Under the pieces are notes generated by a model that ran no database searches, was not told the DNA's origin, and worked only from the letters and a program-made list of their open reading frames with translations. Made by a program: the position numbers and the translations under genes. A DNA stretch of 64,000 bases from contig CP080408.1 in the NCBI GenBank assembly GCA_019448215.1, forward strand, positions 496,001 through 560,000, written 5' to 3'. Every line of letters begins with the position of its first letter. Position 1 is the first letter of the stretch. Positions 62,984 through 64,000 of this stretch are shown piece after piece. The stretch comes from Thalassovita mediterranea. GTDB taxonomy: Bacteria; Pseudomonadota; Alphaproteobacteria; Caulobacterales; Hyphomonadaceae.

Positions 62984-63073
62984 CGCCCCTCCTTCACGAC
63001 TGTCCGTCTATGGCCATATAGGCACTGAGAGAATATGTGCACCCCAGATCGCGTGCATCAAGGAGTAGCCCGC

Positions 63074-64000
63074 ATGTTTCGGCGTAAACAGCGACAATCT
63101 GGCAGTCTCGAAGAGCGAGTCCGCGCCGCGCTTGGCGCACCGGACTGGCTTCAGGGCGTCCGAGTACAGGATGGTGGGCGCGTAACCTTGATCCTCGAAG
63201 GCGACCCCGGCGACCTTGAAGGCTCCGAAGCCCGCCGTATCGAGGCAGAGGCCCGCGCCATGAATGTCGCCGATGTCACAGAGGTTCGCGCCATGCTGAC
63301 GGCGGAACGCCCGGCCGGAAGCGCACCGCAGGCTGCTGCCCCGGCCGCACATGCTCACTCCTCTCCTACGCCAAACGCACCAAAGCCCGGTCAGCGCCGG
63401 GTGTCGAAAGGTGCACGGCTATCCGACGAAGCCATCACTCAGGGACAGCCTGGCCAGCCGACGACGGACCGCATCCCAGGCATATCGCGCATCCTCGTCG
63501 TAGCCAGCGCCAAGGGCGGCGTAGGCAAGTCCACAGTGGCGGTGAACCTTGCCGCCGCCTTCGCAAAACTCGGCCTCAAGACCGGCCTGCTCGATGCCGA
63601 CATTTACGGGCCGAGCGCGCCGACCATGCTCGGCACGGGCGAGGCTTCGCCTGAGACGGACGCAGCAGGCAAGCTCATCCCGGTTGAGGCGCATGGCATC
63701 CATTCGCTCTCCATAGGCTATCTGTCAGACCCCGATGCACCAATGATCTGGCGTGGCCCGATCGTGATGTCGGCCATCACGCAAATGCTGAATGACGCAG
63801 CATGGGGCACTCCTGAGGATCCGCTCGATCTCCTCATCATCGACACCCCACCCGGCACCGGCGACGCGCAGCTTGCCATCGCCCAGAAAGTTCCGGTCAC
63901 CGCCGCAGTTCTCGTCACTACACCGCAGGAAGTCGCCCTCGCCGATGTTCGCCGGGGCGCGGCCATGTTCGCCAAGACGGCGGTCCCCGTTCTTGGCATC
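63074..64000 (+). CDS. mrp: Mrp/ApbC Fe-S cluster carrier ATPase (partial)
   Basis: 309 codons are visible and the frame runs off the window. Starts at ATG 63074 with AAGGAG eight bases upstream. An N-terminal MIP18/DUF59-like domain (about 10-80) and a proline/alanine-rich linker lead to the deviant P-loop VVASAKGGVGKSTVAVNLAA, then LLDADIYGPSAPTML and the DTPPGTGDAQL switch. It transfers Fe-S clusters to target proteins. Divergent from hflK. Confidence 0.93.
   Translation, partial: MFRRKQRQSGSLEERVRAALGAPDWLQGVRVQDGGRVTLILEGDPGDLEGSEARRIEAEARAMNVADVTEVRAMLTAERPAGSAPQAAAPAAHAHSSPTPNAPKPGQRRVSKGARLSDEAITQGQPGQPTTDRIPGISRILVVASAKGGVGKSTVAVNLAAAFAKLGLKTGLLDADIYGPSAPTMLGTGEASPETDAAGKLIPVEAHGIHSLSIGYLSDPDAPMIWRGPIVMSAITQMLNDAAWGTPEDPLDLLIIDTPPGTGDAQLAIAQKVPVTAAVLVTTPQEVALADVRRGAAMFAKTAVPVLGI

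Overview
The window is chromosomal DNA from an alphaproteobacterium, most likely a Caulobacterales/Maricaulales-type organism (Hyphomonadaceae-like). This rests on the high GC content, the order ileS-lspA-DUF3035 (BamF-like)-M16-M16, a TipF-like EAL protein beside a TIGR01459 HAD hydrolase, MaoC and RibF, the mrp / hflK-hflC-DUF2065-degP cluster, an endonuclease-type MutL, and many predicted lipoproteins. The assignment is inferred from gene content only. I see no rRNA, tRNA, CRISPR, insertion sequence, prophage or replication origin.

Layout. 1-4.5 kb: ttcA, an exported SIMPL-like protein bounded by a duplicated ttcA tail, a YraQ-type permease, and a small XRE regulator with two paralogous four-helix membrane proteins and a twin operator. 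4.5-13.1 kb: envelope and catabolic genes (sorbosone-dehydrogenase-like, trypsin-like and amidohydrolase lipoproteins, a methyltransferase, an alpha-hydroxy-acid oxidase, a porin-like protein). 13.3-29.3 kb: a housekeeping block on the minus strand (HAD phosphatase, mutL, paired M16 proteases, BamF-like lipoprotein, lspA, ileS, ribF, maoC, HAD, EAL protein), followed by a candidate small RNA, a metal-site-less MBL-like lipoprotein and a FAH-family enzyme. 29.4-34.4 kb: a lone DUF262-DUF1524 (GmrSD-like) putative defence protein, a lipoprotein, proline iminopeptidase and an NSS transporter. 34.5-40.8 kb: the rod-shape operon mreB-mreC-mreD-mrdA-rodA. 40.9-54.9 kb: branched-chain amino-acid synthesis (leuA; ilvB-ilvN-two unknown exported proteins-ilvC), interrupted by transporters, a GGDEF protein and others. 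53.9-64 kb: miaA, serB, pheA, a membrane cytochrome c, NlpC/P60, MarR, degP-type protease, DUF2065, hflC, hflK and the start of mrp.

Main regulatory discoveries. Both branched-chain loci carry readable attenuation leaders. ilvB has a complete set: promoter, a 12-residue leader peptide with a Val-Val-Val-Leu-Ile block, a pause hairpin and a U-tract terminator. leuA has a leucine-rich 25-residue leader whose predicted transcription start coincides with its ATG, so it is probably leaderless. It overlaps a large nested hairpin but has no obvious U-tract. A third candidate is a three-hairpin small RNA at about 27.5-27.7 kb with its own promoter-like boxes and terminator.

Genome plasticity is visible as a duplicated ttcA 3' end that differs only synonymously, as two families of intergenic palindromic repeats, and as two unknown exported proteins packed between ilvN and ilvC. 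No gene cluster here is a clear new multi-gene system. The best candidates for undescribed biology are the XRE/twin-membrane-protein cassette, the ilv-embedded exported pair, and the RNA elements.
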